Positions 33,550 through 42,206 of a stretch of 64,000 nt of DNA are shown piece after piece; within the stretch, counting starts at the first letter, position 1; each line of letters begins with the position of its first letter. The notes beneath the pieces were generated by a model that saw only the letters and a list, made by a program, of their open reading frames with translations, did not search any database and was not told the DNA's origin. The stretch covers positions 18,481 to 82,480 of the forward strand of contig NZ_BAAAIX010000021.1 in NCBI RefSeq assembly GCF_039526385.1, read 5' to 3'. Both the position numbers and the translations under genes were made by a program. Origin of the DNA: Luteococcus peritonei. Its GTDB lineage: Bacteria > Actinomycetota > Actinomycetes > Propionibacteriales > Propionibacteriaceae.

Positions 33550-34380
33550 TCAGAGGCCCACTGCCCGGGAGGCCCGGCCACGACGCCCCACCAGCGCCAG
33601 CACGTCCTCGCTGTCCGGCAGCGGCAGCGCTCCCCAGCCCGTCGGCGCCCGCCAGCCCTCCAGGCCCTCACCCAGCGGCCAGCCGACCGGCCGCACCAGC
33701 TCGTCGATCGCCCGTTGCGCCAGGGTCCACACGGCGTCGACCTCGGGCGGGCTCATCTCGCCCAGCTCCACGGCCGCCTCGAGCTCGTCGAAGTCCTTGA
33801 GCCAGACCCGGGCCGGCCGCCCCCGTGCGTCGGCGTCCACCCACAGGTCGAGCAGCAGGTCCCGTGTGATCGTGCGCACCCCCCGGCCCACCCGCTCACG
33901 ACGGTGCGGCAGCTCCAGGTTGACGTACCAGCCGTTGAAACGCCCGTCGCGACGCCAGAACCACCAGACCGACCACGGCTGACCCGGACGGGTGGCCCGC
34001 AGGATGCCGTCCCCGCGCCAGTGGCCGCGCAGCCACCGGAAGTCACCGCTGAAGCGTTCGTGCGCGGGCATCTGGCGGGCGTGGCGGCCGTCGAGCCGCT
34101 CGCGCACGGTGGTCTCGGAACCCGACGAGAGCCAGGCCACCAGGCCCTGCTCGTCGTCCAGCACGACGCGGGTGGTCACCATGGACTCGCCCAGGCACCA
34201 CAGCAGCTCGTCGCCGGCGCGTAACCGCGGCTGCCAGCTGGAGGCCTGGTCGCCGAAGACCTCCAGACCTCGCGGCGTGCGTCCCTGCAGCAGGTCCAGG
34301 CCGGACAGCTCGTGGGGGCGGCCCAGCAGACGCATGCTGCCGCCGGAGGCGGAGATGCGGGTCTGCGGGGTGGCGTTCAC
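33550..34380 (-). CDS. DUF402 family protein
   Basis: A 276-residue protein. The C-terminal part carries the DUF402 pattern: WSVWWFWRRDGRFNGWYVNLE near residue 140 (broken here), TITRDLLLDLWVD near residue 170, VWLKDFDELEAAVELGEMSP near residue 192. Related proteins such as FomD hydrolyse nucleotide-linked or diphosphate substrates with Mn or Co, with Asp/Glu ligands in the 'LD..VD..D..E' strand that are all visible here. The N-terminal 110 residues are less conserved. The start is GTG 34380; ATG 34335 is an alternative. Single gene; substrate unknown. Confidence 0.75.
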   Translation of the reverse strand: MNATPQTRISASGGSMRLLGRPHELSGLDLLQGRTPRGLEVFGDQASSWQPRLRAGDELLWCLGESMVTTRVVLDDEQGLVAWLSSGSETTVRERLDGRHARQMPAHERFSGDFRWLRGHWRGDGILRATRPGQPWSVWWFWRRDGRFNGWYVNLELPHRRERVGRGVRTITRDLLLDLWVDADARGRPARVWLKDFDELEAAVELGEMSPPEVDAVWTLAQRAIDELVRPVGWPLGEGLEGWRAPTGWGALPLPDSEDVLALVGRRGRASRAVGL

Positions 34381-34434
34381 GCCCTCAAACCTATGTCACG
34401 GCCGAAGACGCCTCGTCCTGGCGCGGATCGGGCC

Positions 34435-35289
34435 TCAGCCGCGCCGGGCCACCACGGTGAAGGTGCAGGGGATGATGTCGGCCAGCTCAGCGGGCCAGCG
34501 GTAGCCCTCGGGGGATTCCACCATGCGCTCCGAGAAGCGCCAGTCCAGGGTCCGACCCTCGTCGAGGCGCTCGATCTGCAGCCCGGCCCGCAGCAGGGCT
34601 CCCACGACCTCCGACATCGGGTGGGGCCACTCGTAGCTGCGCGGCTCGGCCACCGTGCCGTCCCCGATGTAGGTGCCCTCGTCGTCCCAGGCCTGCGCCT
34701 GGCCGGTGCCGAAGTAGGCGTGGCGCAGCACCGGCTCGGCGGCCTGCTCGTCGAGCGCGTACATCATGGGGTGCCCGTCGCGCAGGTGGAAGATCCCACC
34801 GGGCCGCAGCAGTGCGGCCACCTGGGTGGCCCATCGGTCCAGGTCCTGCAACCAGCAGAGCACGCCGACGGAGGTGTAGACCACGTCGAACTGGTCCCCG
34901 AGGGCGGCCGCCGCGTCCATCACGTCGGACTCCACGAAACGGATCTGCTCGCCGGCCTCGCCGGCCAGGCGTCGTGCCACCTCCAGCGAGGCGGGGGAGA
35001 GGTCAAGCCCGGTCACCCGGGCGCCGCTGCGGGCCAGCGAGAGGGTGTCGGTGCCGATGTGGCACTGCAGGTGCGCCACGTCCTTGCCGGCCAGCGAGGA
35101 GCCCAGGTGCTGCTCGATCACCGGCAGGTCGGTGAGCACGACCGCCGAACGCAGCGTCCGGTCCTCCACGAAGCGGTGCGCCTGGTAGGCCTGCTCGTGC
35201 AAGGGGGCGCGGGAGTCCCAGTTGCGACGATTCGCCTCGCGCGCCTCGTCCCAGCTGATCGCGACCCGCTGCCCGCTCGCTGTGTCCAT
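34435..35289 (-). CDS. SAM-dependent methyltransferase, class I
   Basis: A 284-residue protein. ATG 35289 fits the conserved NRRNWDSRAPLHEQAY start. The SAM-binding motif is DVAHLQCHIGTDTLSLAR near residue 77 (the family's variant of the usual GxGxG loop), with VTGLDLSPASLEVARR next and FDVVYTSVGVLCWL as motif post-I. It matches a broad group of small-molecule methyltransferases annotated only as 'class I SAM-dependent methyltransferase'. It follows the NUDIX-HAD gene on the same strand with a 96-bp gap. Substrate unknown. Confidence 0.85.
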   Translation of the reverse strand: MDTASGQRVAISWDEAREANRRNWDSRAPLHEQAYQAHRFVEDRTLRSAVVLTDLPVIEQHLGSSLAGKDVAHLQCHIGTDTLSLARSGARVTGLDLSPASLEVARRLAGEAGEQIRFVESDVMDAAAALGDQFDVVYTSVGVLCWLQDLDRWATQVAALLRPGGIFHLRDGHPMMYALDEQAAEPVLRHAYFGTGQAQAWDDEGTYIGDGTVAEPRSYEWPHPMSEVVGALLRAGLQIERLDEGRTLDWRFSERMVESPEGYRWPAELADIIPCTFTVVARRG

Positions 35290-35385
35290 GCCCGCGAGGC
35301 TACTGCCGGCCTCGGCCGGGTGCACCTGAATTCTGGCCGGTGTCCTCTGGTCGATGTCCTCTGGAGCCAGCGCTGGAGCAACTGC

Positions 35386-36411
35386 TCACAGCCCCAGGTA
35401 CGGCCCCGCCTCGGCGATGCTCGCGACCACCGGGACGCCCGGGAAGGCCTCGGCGGTGACCATGCCGGTGGTGACGGCGACGAAGTCCAGCCCCGCGCCG
35501 GCGGCGGCCTGGGCGTCCATCACCGCGTCGCCGACATAGCTCACCCGCTCGATCCCCAGGCACCGCAGGGTGTCCAGGGCCGCGGTGAAGACGGCCGGGT
35601 CGGGCTTGTGCACCGGGCTGCGGTCGGCGCCCTGCACCGTGAAGAGCCGGTCGACGGGGAAGCCGCAGCGTCGCAGGTCGTCGGCGGCCGGCTGGCTCAG
35701 CGTCGAGGTCACCACGCCCACCGGGATCCCGGCGTCCAGCAGGTCGGTGACCAGCTCGACGGCGCCGGGGCGGGTGGTCTTGGGGTAGAGGTGGGCCGAG
35801 GCGTGGTTGGTGGCCACCATCTCCTCGGTGCTGGCGGCGTCGCGGTAGAGGTGCCCCAGCATCATGCCGAAGGGCTCTCCCCAGTGGCGGGCCAGGGTCT
35901 CGTCGTCCAGGTCGATGCCGTAGTGCTCGCGGGCGACGAAGCGGTGGTGCTCCCACTTCACCTCGCGGGTGGCCACCAGGGTGTCGTCCAGGTCGAAGAG
36001 CACGGCGCGGTCCTGGGCGAAGAAGCCCTTGGCCAGCAGGTCGTCGACCACGGCACCGATGGTGGGCGTCATCCGGTCACGGTCCTCGGGGGCGAGCCAG
36101 GCCAGCTCATCCACCTCGGCACTGGCCACGGGCTCGCCCGCGACGTCGGCGGTCATCGCCGTGGTGCGCACCACCGTGCCGGCGGCCTGGGCATCGGCCT
36201 CGTGGGTGAACACGCCCCAGGGGCGCACCGTGGCCGGGTCCACCTGCACGCCCAGCTCCTCGGCCAGCTCACGGGTCAGCGCCGCGAGATCGTCCTCGCC
36301 CGGCTCGCGCTTGCCCCCGGGCAGGTAGCACCGCTCCCGACCGGCGGAGCGGGTGGTGAGCAGCCGGCCGTCACGGACGTGCACCAGCGCCACCTTGTCG
36401 ATGATGGTCAT
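35386..36411 (-). CDS. Fusion protein: NUDIX hydrolase plus HAD phosphatase
   Basis: A 341-residue two-domain protein. Residues 1-130 are a NUDIX domain with the full box (GGKREPGEDDLAALTRELAE then ELGV, residues 32-55). Residues 137-341 are a HAD-IA phosphatase: nucleophile in LFDLDDTL near residue 140, VVTSTLS (motif II), KPDPAVF (motif III Lys) and YVGDAVMDAQAA (motif IV). All catalytic residues of both domains appear present. The first domain would cleave a nucleoside diphosphate-X substrate and the second remove phosphate from the product, so a two-step clean-up is plausible. No frame break is seen at the joint. Confidence 0.85.
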   Translation of the reverse strand: MTIIDKVALVHVRDGRLLTTRSAGRERCYLPGGKREPGEDDLAALTRELAEELGVQVDPATVRPWGVFTHEADAQAAGTVVRTTAMTADVAGEPVASAEVDELAWLAPEDRDRMTPTIGAVVDDLLAKGFFAQDRAVLFDLDDTLVATREVKWEHHRFVAREHYGIDLDDETLARHWGEPFGMMLGHLYRDAASTEEMVATNHASAHLYPKTTRPGAVELVTDLLDAGIPVGVVTSTLSQPAADDLRRCGFPVDRLFTVQGADRSPVHKPDPAVFTAALDTLRCLGIERVSYVGDAVMDAQAAAGAGLDFVAVTTGMVTAEAFPGVPVVASIAEAGPYLGL

Positions 36412-36439
36412 GCCCGAAGGCTAGTGGCAGGCAGGACGG

Positions 36440-36476
36440 GGCGACGGCAGGCCGCCGTGGGCAGCCTGCCGTCGCC
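36440..36476 (-). terminator. Terminator of the P450 gene
   Basis: A perfect 13-bp stem, GGCGACGGCAGGC (36440-36452) with its complement at 36464-36476, lies 37 bp past the P450 stop codon. Confidence 0.7.
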
Positions 36477-36512
36477 TCGCGCCTCAGGCGCTGTGGCCCG
36501 GGTGATGCCGCC

Positions 36513-37793
36513 TCAGGCGATCCGGACCCGCACCCCGCTCTCGGGACGGGTGGGCATGGTGGTCCAGCTGAACTCCAGCCCGCCCTGCTCCAGCTCCACC
36601 CCGGGCCGCGAGAGCGCCGAGACGGTGGCCGACAGGCAGGTGACGGCGATCTTCTCCCCGGGGCAGCGGTGGCCGGTGTGCACCGACGATCCGCCCTGGG
36701 GGATGAAGGCGGCCACCTGCTCGCCGTCCACGCCCAGGAAGCGGTCGGGGTTGAAGCGGCGCGCCTCGTCCCACTCGCTCGGGTCGGTATTGGTGCCCAG
36801 CACGTCCAGCAGCACCCGCTGGCCGGCGCGCACCTGCTGGCCCTGGTAGGTGAAGTCCTTGCGGGCGAAGGCGGGCAGCATCGGCACGAAGGGGAAGACC
36901 CGGCGCACCTCCTGGGCGAAGGCGATGGCGAAGGGGCCGTCCAGCAGACCCTCGCGCTCGGCCACCTCGTCGGCGATCCGCTGCCGGTACTCGGGATGCA
37001 CCACCAGGGCCCGGGCCGCGAAGGCGGCGAAGCGGGCGACGGCGATGGTGGGCCGGGTGGAGTTCTGCAGCTCGACGCCGGCCGTCTTGGCGTCCAGCTG
37101 GCGCCCCTCGTGGTCGGTGAAGGCGGCCCAGCGGGCCAGGGCGGTCTCCGGGGCGGGGGTGATCTCGCCGCTGCGCGTGCGCTCCACCAGGCTCTGGTAC
37201 CACTCGTCACAGCGACGACGGTTGAGCCAGGCCTTCGCATGGGCGGGGCTCAGCTTGCCGAAGCCGTCGACGATCTCGCCCAGGCGGATCGCCCAGGGGT
37301 CGAGCTCGGCGTCGTCGCCCGGCACACCGGCCCAGCGCAGCGCGGCGCGGCCGTAGGCGAGCACGGTGGCGTCGTAGACATTCGAGGGCTTGGCGGCGAG
37401 CTCGATCATCATCTTCTCGACCTCGGCCGCCAGGATCGGCTTGAAGCGCTCCACCTGGGCGTCGTCGTAGGCGATGGCGATGAACTGCGCCTTGCGGGCG
37501 CGGTGCGCCTCGTCATCCAGGGTGTGCACGGCCCCCTCGCCGAAGAGCGGGCCCTGCACCGCCACCGGCATGGCTCCGTGGCGCTTCATCAGATCGTCGT
37601 CGTAGAAGAGCTCGACGCCTGCGGCGCCGCGCACCAGCAGCGCCGGACGGCCGAGCAGACGCAGCGCGAGCGGCCGGGGGTCACCGGCGTCGCGGCCCTG
37701 TGCGCGGCGGGCGCGCTCCTGGAAGAGGTAGCCGTCGCGCAGGAAGCTCAACGACTGGTCGCCCCAGCGGGCGACCGTGGTGCTCAGGCTCAT
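36513..37793 (-). CDS. CYP152-family cytochrome P450 (fatty acid peroxygenase/decarboxylase type)
   Basis: A 426-residue P450. The heme Cys lies in FIPQGGSSVHTGHRCPGE near residue 380, a CYP152 signature, and the I-helix region NSTRPTIAVARF has the Arg-Pro pair that replaces the usual acid/Thr and holds the fatty acid carboxylate. This family uses hydrogen peroxide directly and needs no reductase. In LFGEGAVHTLDDEAHRARK near residue 85 the distal residue is His, as in OleT (alkene-forming decarboxylase), not Gln as in P450-BSbeta or SPalpha; the OleT Phe79 equivalent (LFG) is also present. No redox partner gene adjoins. Possible products: alpha/beta-hydroxy fatty acids, terminal alkenes, or both. 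GAGGAG precedes the ATG. Confidence 0.9.
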   Translation of the reverse strand: MSLSTTVARWGDQSLSFLRDGYLFQERARRAQGRDAGDPRPLALRLLGRPALLVRGAAGVELFYDDDLMKRHGAMPVAVQGPLFGEGAVHTLDDEAHRARKAQFIAIAYDDAQVERFKPILAAEVEKMMIELAAKPSNVYDATVLAYGRAALRWAGVPGDDAELDPWAIRLGEIVDGFGKLSPAHAKAWLNRRRCDEWYQSLVERTRSGEITPAPETALARWAAFTDHEGRQLDAKTAGVELQNSTRPTIAVARFAAFAARALVVHPEYRQRIADEVAEREGLLDGPFAIAFAQEVRRVFPFVPMLPAFARKDFTYQGQQVRAGQRVLLDVLGTNTDPSEWDEARRFNPDRFLGVDGEQVAAFIPQGGSSVHTGHRCPGEKIAVTCLSATVSALSRPGVELEQGGLEFSWTTMPTRPESGVRVRIA

Positions 37794-37929
37794 GATGGGT
37801 TCTCCTCGTTGTGGTCTGGCGTCCCCTCGAACCTAGCCGTACCGACCAGCCGGAAAACTACCCATGGTGGTAGCAGTCCCCTCCCGCGGTCGGATGTGGT
37901 GTGCCACCGGGTGCCGCAAGGATCGAGGC

Positions 37930-38532
37930 ATGGATCAACAAGGGATGGCCGCCGCCTGCCTGGTGGCCCTGGCACTGGCGGTGCTCTCCCTGCTCGGCAT
38001 CCGGCAGGCGGGGACGGCCCACGGCCAGACCGACCTGGTGGGCTGGCTCTGGCTGGCGCGGCTGACCAATTCGGGGACGGCCTGGGCCTCGCTGCTGGTG
38101 CTGACCGGCTTCCTGGTGCGCTCGCCGCGGGCCGCGATGCTGGCAGCCCCTGTCACCATGTACCTCTCGCTGTGCTCGCACTACGCGCTCGGGATCTGGC
38201 TCGGACCCTATGACGGCACCATCTGGGGGCAGAACCTGTCCTGGTTCGGCCTGGCACTGGTGCTGGGCATCCCCTTGGGCTGGGTGGGCGCCATGGCCCG
38301 CAGGGGTCACCGCGCTGCCCGGCTGGTGGTACCCGCCGGTGCGGTGGCGGAACCGTTGCTGCTGGGGATGCTCTTCCCGCCCGCCCACCTCGGCCCTGCC
38401 GACGCCCTGGGCACGGCCCTGGCCGGCGGGACACTGCTGCTGCTCGGTCTGCTGGGCGGTTCGCGGGTGCTGGTCCGTGAGCCGCGGGCCGTCACCCCGG
38501 ATGCCTTCGGAGCGCCCCGGTCACCGTCCTGA
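37930..38532 (+). CDS. Polytopic membrane protein of unknown function
   Basis: A 200-residue protein with about six hydrophobic segments: near residues 5-24, 38-62, 66-88, 100-122, 135-155 and 160-178. It resembles the small six-helix DUF6518-like membrane proteins only in general shape; I do not recognise it firmly. ATG 37930 is taken because it opens onto the first membrane segment, although the site GAGG upstream is weak. It is divergent from the P450 gene with a 136-bp gap that holds both promoters. Confidence 0.7.
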   Translation: MDQQGMAAACLVALALAVLSLLGIRQAGTAHGQTDLVGWLWLARLTNSGTAWASLLVLTGFLVRSPRAAMLAAPVTMYLSLCSHYALGIWLGPYDGTIWGQNLSWFGLALVLGIPLGWVGAMARRGHRAARLVVPAGAVAEPLLLGMLFPPAHLGPADALGTALAGGTLLLLGLLGGSRVLVREPRAVTPDAFGAPRSPS

Positions 38533-38615
38533 GCCCTGGAGGAGGTCGCACGCCCACCGCGAAATCCGCACGCCAGGGGGTGTTCCGGCGCGACGGCGCT
38601 GGCTAGCCTGCCCGG

Positions 38616-39362
38616 GTGACCACCACCCAGATCATCCTTGTCCGCCACGGCCAGTCCGAGGGCAATGTGGCCGCCGAACGGGCCATCGAGACCCATGCCG
38701 ACCACATCGAGGTGCCCGCCCGCGATGCCGACGTGGTGCTCTCCGAGCTCGGCCTGCAGCAGGCCGAGGCGGTGGGCCGCTGGCTGTCCGGCCTGAGCGA
38801 ACAGGAGCGTCCCGAACTGCTGTGGTCGAGCCCCTTCCGTCGGGCCCGGCAGACCGCGGAGACCGCTCTGGAGGTGGCTGACTTCCAGATGGACATGCGC
38901 ATCGACGAGCGGCTGCGCGACCGTGACATGGGCATCACGGACATGCTCACCGGCGACGGCATCCGCAAGAAGTACCCCGAGGAGGCCGAGCGGCGCGAGT
39001 GGATCGGCAAGTTCTACTACCGCCCGCCGGGCGGCGAGTCCTGGGCCGACGTCGCCTTCCGGGTGCGCGCGGTGCTCAGCGACATCGCCACCCAGGCCGA
39101 GGGCAAGTGCGTCCTGGTGACCGCGCACGACGTGGTGAACCTGCTCTTCTGCTACGTCGCGGAGGGGATGGACGAGGCGGGTGTGCTGGAGCGCTCCCGA
39201 ACCAACGGGCTGAAGAATGCCGCGATCTGTCGGCTGCGTCGCGACCAGGACTCGGCCACCGGCTGGGTGGTCACCGACTACAACATCGACTCCCACCTCA
39301 CCGAGCAGGGCGTGACGGTCACCGACCAGCCCGGCGCCTCCGACGAGGTGGGTGGCAAGTGA
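38616..39362 (+). CDS. Histidine phosphatase family protein
   Basis: A 248-residue protein of the phosphoglycerate-mutase-like superfamily. The phosphohistidine motif is LVRHGQSEGN at residue 8; a second conserved Arg/His set is SSPFRRARQTAETAL near residue 71 and VTAHDVVNLLF near residue 167. Family members dephosphorylate small metabolites or proteins. It overlaps the nnrD-like gene by 4 bases, so the two are coupled, although no joint pathway is obvious. GTG start, no strong ribosome binding site. Confidence 0.9.
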   Translation: MTTTQIILVRHGQSEGNVAAERAIETHADHIEVPARDADVVLSELGLQQAEAVGRWLSGLSEQERPELLWSSPFRRARQTAETALEVADFQMDMRIDERLRDRDMGITDMLTGDGIRKKYPEEAERREWIGKFYYRPPGGESWADVAFRVRAVLSDIATQAEGKCVLVTAHDVVNLLFCYVAEGMDEAGVLERSRTNGLKNAAICRLRRDQDSATGWVVTDYNIDSHLTEQGVTVTDQPGASDEVGGK

Positions 39363-40285
39363 GCCCGAAGCGACCCGAGGTGCCCCAGGCGGCGGCCGGC
39401 GGCACCCTCGCCCACCCGATGCTGATCACGCCGGCCATGCTGCGTTCCTGGCCCCTGCCCGAGCCGACGGGTTCCAAGTACCGCCGGGGGCAGGTGCTGG
39501 TCGTGGGCGGGGCCCGGTTCACCCCCGGTGCGGCCATGCTTGCCGGGCTGGCGGGGCTGCGCGTCGGTGCCGGCCGGCTCAGCCTCGGCGTGGCCGAGTC
39601 GGTCGCCGGTCGGGTGGCCGTCGCCATCCCGGAGTCCGGTGCCTTCGGCCTGGCGGAGGACGACGAGGGGTCGGTGAGCGGCGAGGCCGTTGCCCAGGTG
39701 CTCGGCAAGGAGATCGGACGCACCGACGCGCTGCTGGTGGGTCCGGGCCTGGACGAGCCGGAGGGCACCATCCGGCTGCTGACCGAGATCCTCGCCGAGC
39801 TTCCCTCCGAGGTGCCCGTGGTGCTGGATGCCTTCGGCGCCACGGTGCTGCCCGACCTGGACCCGGCGCTGCTCAAGCAGCTCTCGGGTCGTCTGGTGCT
39901 GACCCCCAATGCCGGTGAGCTGGCCCGCCTGTTGGAGCTGGACGAGCTGGACGAGGAGGACGTGGCCCAGGCGAGCCTGGACTGCGCCAAGCGCTACGGC
40001 GCCGCTGTGGGGTGCAATTCCTGGGTGGTGCACGAGGGCCGGGTCTGGCAGGTGACCACCGGCGACACCGGCCTGGGAACCTCAGGCAGTGGCGACGTGG
40101 TGGCCGGCGCCGTGGCAGGCCTGCTCAGCCGTGGCGCCTCCCTGCCGCAGGCGCTGGGCTGGGGCAAGTACGTGCACGCGGCCGCCGGGGACGCGCTGGT
40201 GGCCCGCTTCGGCCGGGTCGGCTACCTGGCCGGCGAGCTGCTGCCCGAGCTGCCGCGCGTGCTGTCCAGCCTGGGAGGCGACTGA
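39359..40285 (+). CDS. nnrD: ADP-dependent NAD(P)H-hydrate dehydratase
   Basis: A 308-residue ribokinase-like enzyme that repairs the hydrated form of NADH/NADPH. GTG 39359 overlaps the phosphatase stop (GTGA). Motifs: YRRGQVLVVGGARFTPGAAML near residue 41 (broken), VVLDAFGA near residue 157, LTPNAGELARLL near residue 181 and GTSGSGDVVAGAVAGLL near residue 241, the nucleotide/catalytic Asp loop. The epimerase domain NnrE, fused in many bacteria, is absent, so this is the stand-alone dehydratase. Confidence 0.9.
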   Translation: MSPKRPEVPQAAAGGTLAHPMLITPAMLRSWPLPEPTGSKYRRGQVLVVGGARFTPGAAMLAGLAGLRVGAGRLSLGVAESVAGRVAVAIPESGAFGLAEDDEGSVSGEAVAQVLGKEIGRTDALLVGPGLDEPEGTIRLLTEILAELPSEVPVVLDAFGATVLPDLDPALLKQLSGRLVLTPNAGELARLLELDELDEEDVAQASLDCAKRYGAAVGCNSWVVHEGRVWQVTTGDTGLGTSGSGDVVAGAVAGLLSRGASLPQALGWGKYVHAAAGDALVARFGRVGYLAGELLPELPRVLSSLGGD

Positions 40286-40325
40286 AACCGGCCGGCCCGT
40301 GCCCGGCCCGATACCGAGGAGAACG

Positions 40326-40577
40326 ATGACTCGACCGATCCACCATCGTGACGACGTGGACCCCGCGGAGGGGGAGAAGAAGTACGGCGACGTGGACTTC
40401 GCCGACCCGGTGAACAAGAAGTACCCGATCGACAGCCCCGAGCACGTGCGGGCCGCGTGGAGCTACATCAACCAGGCGTCGAATGCCGCCAAGTACCGCG
40501 CCGACGAGGTGGAGCGGATCAAGCGCCGCATCACCGAGGCCGCCGGGCGCCACGGTGTGGAGATCGACACCGACTGA
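40326..40577 (+). CDS. Small conserved protein, DUF6582-like
   Basis: An 83-residue soluble protein. The block KKYPIDSPEHVRAAWSYINQ followed by KYRADEVERIKRRI occurs in short hypothetical proteins and as a tail on phage-related proteins across actinobacteria. The pattern suggests a helical hairpin. GAGGAG precedes the ATG. It lies 40 bp after nnrD on the same strand and may be cotranscribed. Function unknown. Confidence 0.75.
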   Translation: MTRPIHHRDDVDPAEGEKKYGDVDFADPVNKKYPIDSPEHVRAAWSYINQASNAAKYRADEVERIKRRITEAAGRHGVEIDTD

Positions 40578-40622
40578 CGCTGGCCGTCGCACCGGCGCCG
40601 GAGGCCGCCACCTCATCCGGCC

Positions 40623-41468
40623 TCATTCGCCGGAAGGTTGCTCCGCCTCGATCGACTGGTCCATGTCCAGCGCCGGCATCGCCGAGCGCGGGTAGGAGAC
40701 CGGCTTGGCGGGCACACCGGCGACGGTGGTGTGCGGCTCCACGTCGGAGAGCACCACCGAACCGGCGCCGATCTTGGCGCCCTCGCCCACCTGGATGTTG
40801 CCCAGCACCTTGGCGCCGGCACCGATCATGACGCCGCGGCCCACCTTGGGGTGGCGGTCGCCACCCTCCTTGCCGGTGCCGCCCAGGGTGACCTCGTGCA
40901 GCATGGAGAAGTCGTCGCCCACCACCGCGGTCTCGCCGATCACCACGCTGGTGGCGTGGTCGAACATCAGGCCCTTGCCCAGCTGGGCGCCCGGGTGGAT
41001 GTCCACCGCGAAGACCTCGGAGATCCGGCTCTGCAGGAAGAGCGCCAGCGCGATACGGCCCTGGTTCCAGTAGTGGTGCGCCACCCGGTGGGCCTGGATG
41101 GCGTGGAAGCCCTTGAAGTAGAGCAGCGGAACCGAGTAGCCGCGGCAGGCGGGGTCGCGGGTGAAGATGGCCTGCAGGTCTGCGCGGACCGCCTCGCAGA
41201 TGGACTCGTCGTTGGCGAAGACCGGCTGCAGCAGGTCTCGCAGGGTGAGCGCGGTGACCGTCGGGTTCTCCAGCTTGGAGGCCAACAGGTAGCTGAGCGA
41301 GTCGGCCAGCGTCTCGTGGCCCAGGATCACGGTGTTCAGGAAGCCGGCCAGCGCGGGCTCGGTGATGGCGTCGTGCTCGGCCTCCTCGCGGATGCGCTCC
41401 CAGATCTTGTCATTGGGGACCGGGGTGCGGTCGTGCTGCATGGAGCCTTCGGCGGCGGTGCGGATCAT
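40623..41468 (-). CDS. cysE: Serine O-acetyltransferase
   Basis: A 281-residue protein: helical N-terminal domain (IWERIREEAEHDAITEPALA, near residue 22) followed by a left-handed beta-helix of hexapeptide repeats (about residues 150-265). Catalytic Asp and His lie in FAVDIHPGA and GLMFDHATS near residues 153-173, and ISEVFAVD and KEGGDRHPKVG complete the CysE pattern. It makes O-acetylserine from acetyl-CoA and serine, the first step of cysteine synthesis. No cysK is adjacent. AGGAAG lies 8 bases ahead of ATG 41468. Confidence 0.93.
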   Translation of the reverse strand: MIRTAAEGSMQHDRTPVPNDKIWERIREEAEHDAITEPALAGFLNTVILGHETLADSLSYLLASKLENPTVTALTLRDLLQPVFANDESICEAVRADLQAIFTRDPACRGYSVPLLYFKGFHAIQAHRVAHHYWNQGRIALALFLQSRISEVFAVDIHPGAQLGKGLMFDHATSVVIGETAVVGDDFSMLHEVTLGGTGKEGGDRHPKVGRGVMIGAGAKVLGNIQVGEGAKIGAGSVVLSDVEPHTTVAGVPAKPVSYPRSAMPALDMDQSIEAEQPSGE

Positions 41469-41561
41469 GCGGGGACTTCCTGGTCGGCAGAGCTGTCAGC
41501 AGGACAACACCGTCACATCCCCGGTGCATTCCTGCCAAGGGGTCTCGGGAGGCGGACAGAC

Positions 41562-41597
41562 GGACCCGGATCCGTGGTCGGACCCGGATCCGTGGTC
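41562..41597. repeat. Two perfect 18-bp tandem repeats
   Basis: GGACCCGGATCCGTGGTC occurs twice head to tail (41562-41579, 41580-41597) and a third partial copy follows. It lies between the divergent cysE and NUDIX genes, within 16 bp of the NUDIX start, and each unit has the palindrome CGGATCCG. Confidence 0.85.
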
Positions 41598-41612
41598 GGA
41601 CCGGGCGGTGGA

Positions 41613-42134
41613 ATGCTGGTGGGCATGGAGGACGCGACGGAGGAGATGGTCGCCCTGTGCGACGAGCAGGGCCGCGTGGTGGGGGCCGCCCCGCGCTCGC
41701 TGATGCGGGCCCGCAACCTGCGCCATGCCGCTACCGGCATCTGGGTCACCAATTCCGCCGGCCAGGTCTACGTCCACCGACGCACCACCACCAAGGACGT
41801 CTACCCCGGCTACCACGACTTCGCCGCCGGGGGCGTACTGGATGCCGGTGAGACGCCGCTGGCCTGCGCCGAGCGGGAACTGGCCGAGGAGCTGGGGATC
41901 AGCGGGGTGCCGCTGCGCTTCATCGGGGAGACCGACTATGCCGACGAGCACGTCGACTTCCATGCCTGGCTCTATGCCGTCACCTGGGACGGACCGATCC
42001 GGCACCAGCCCAGCGAGGTGGCCTGGGGCGCCTGGGTGGAGCCGGAGGAGATCCGTCGGATGATCGAGGACCCCACGGTGCCGGTGATGCCGGACAGCGT
42101 CGCGGTCTGGCAGGCCATGGACCTGCTGCCCTGA
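41613..42134 (+). CDS. NUDIX hydrolase, YfcD/isopentenyl-diphosphate-isomerase-like
   Basis: A 173-residue protein (169 from the alternative ATG 41625). NUDIX box: GGVLDAGETPLACAERELAE then ELGI, near residues 72-94. The surrounding sequence (LRHAATGIWVTNSAGQVYVH, KDVYPGYHDFAAGG) matches the YfcD/IDI-like subgroup. It hydrolyses or isomerises an unidentified diphosphate compound. The 18-bp tandem repeats lie directly upstream. Confidence 0.85.
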   Translation: MLVGMEDATEEMVALCDEQGRVVGAAPRSLMRARNLRHAATGIWVTNSAGQVYVHRRTTTKDVYPGYHDFAAGGVLDAGETPLACAERELAEELGISGVPLRFIGETDYADEHVDFHAWLYAVTWDGPIRHQPSEVAWGAWVEPEEIRRMIEDPTVPVMPDSVAVWQAMDLLP

Positions 42135-42206
42135 GGACGACGGCCTGCCGGCGACCGGGGCAGGGCGAATGCCTCGGCCGCAACCCGCGGAGCGCGGGCG
42201 CGGTTC

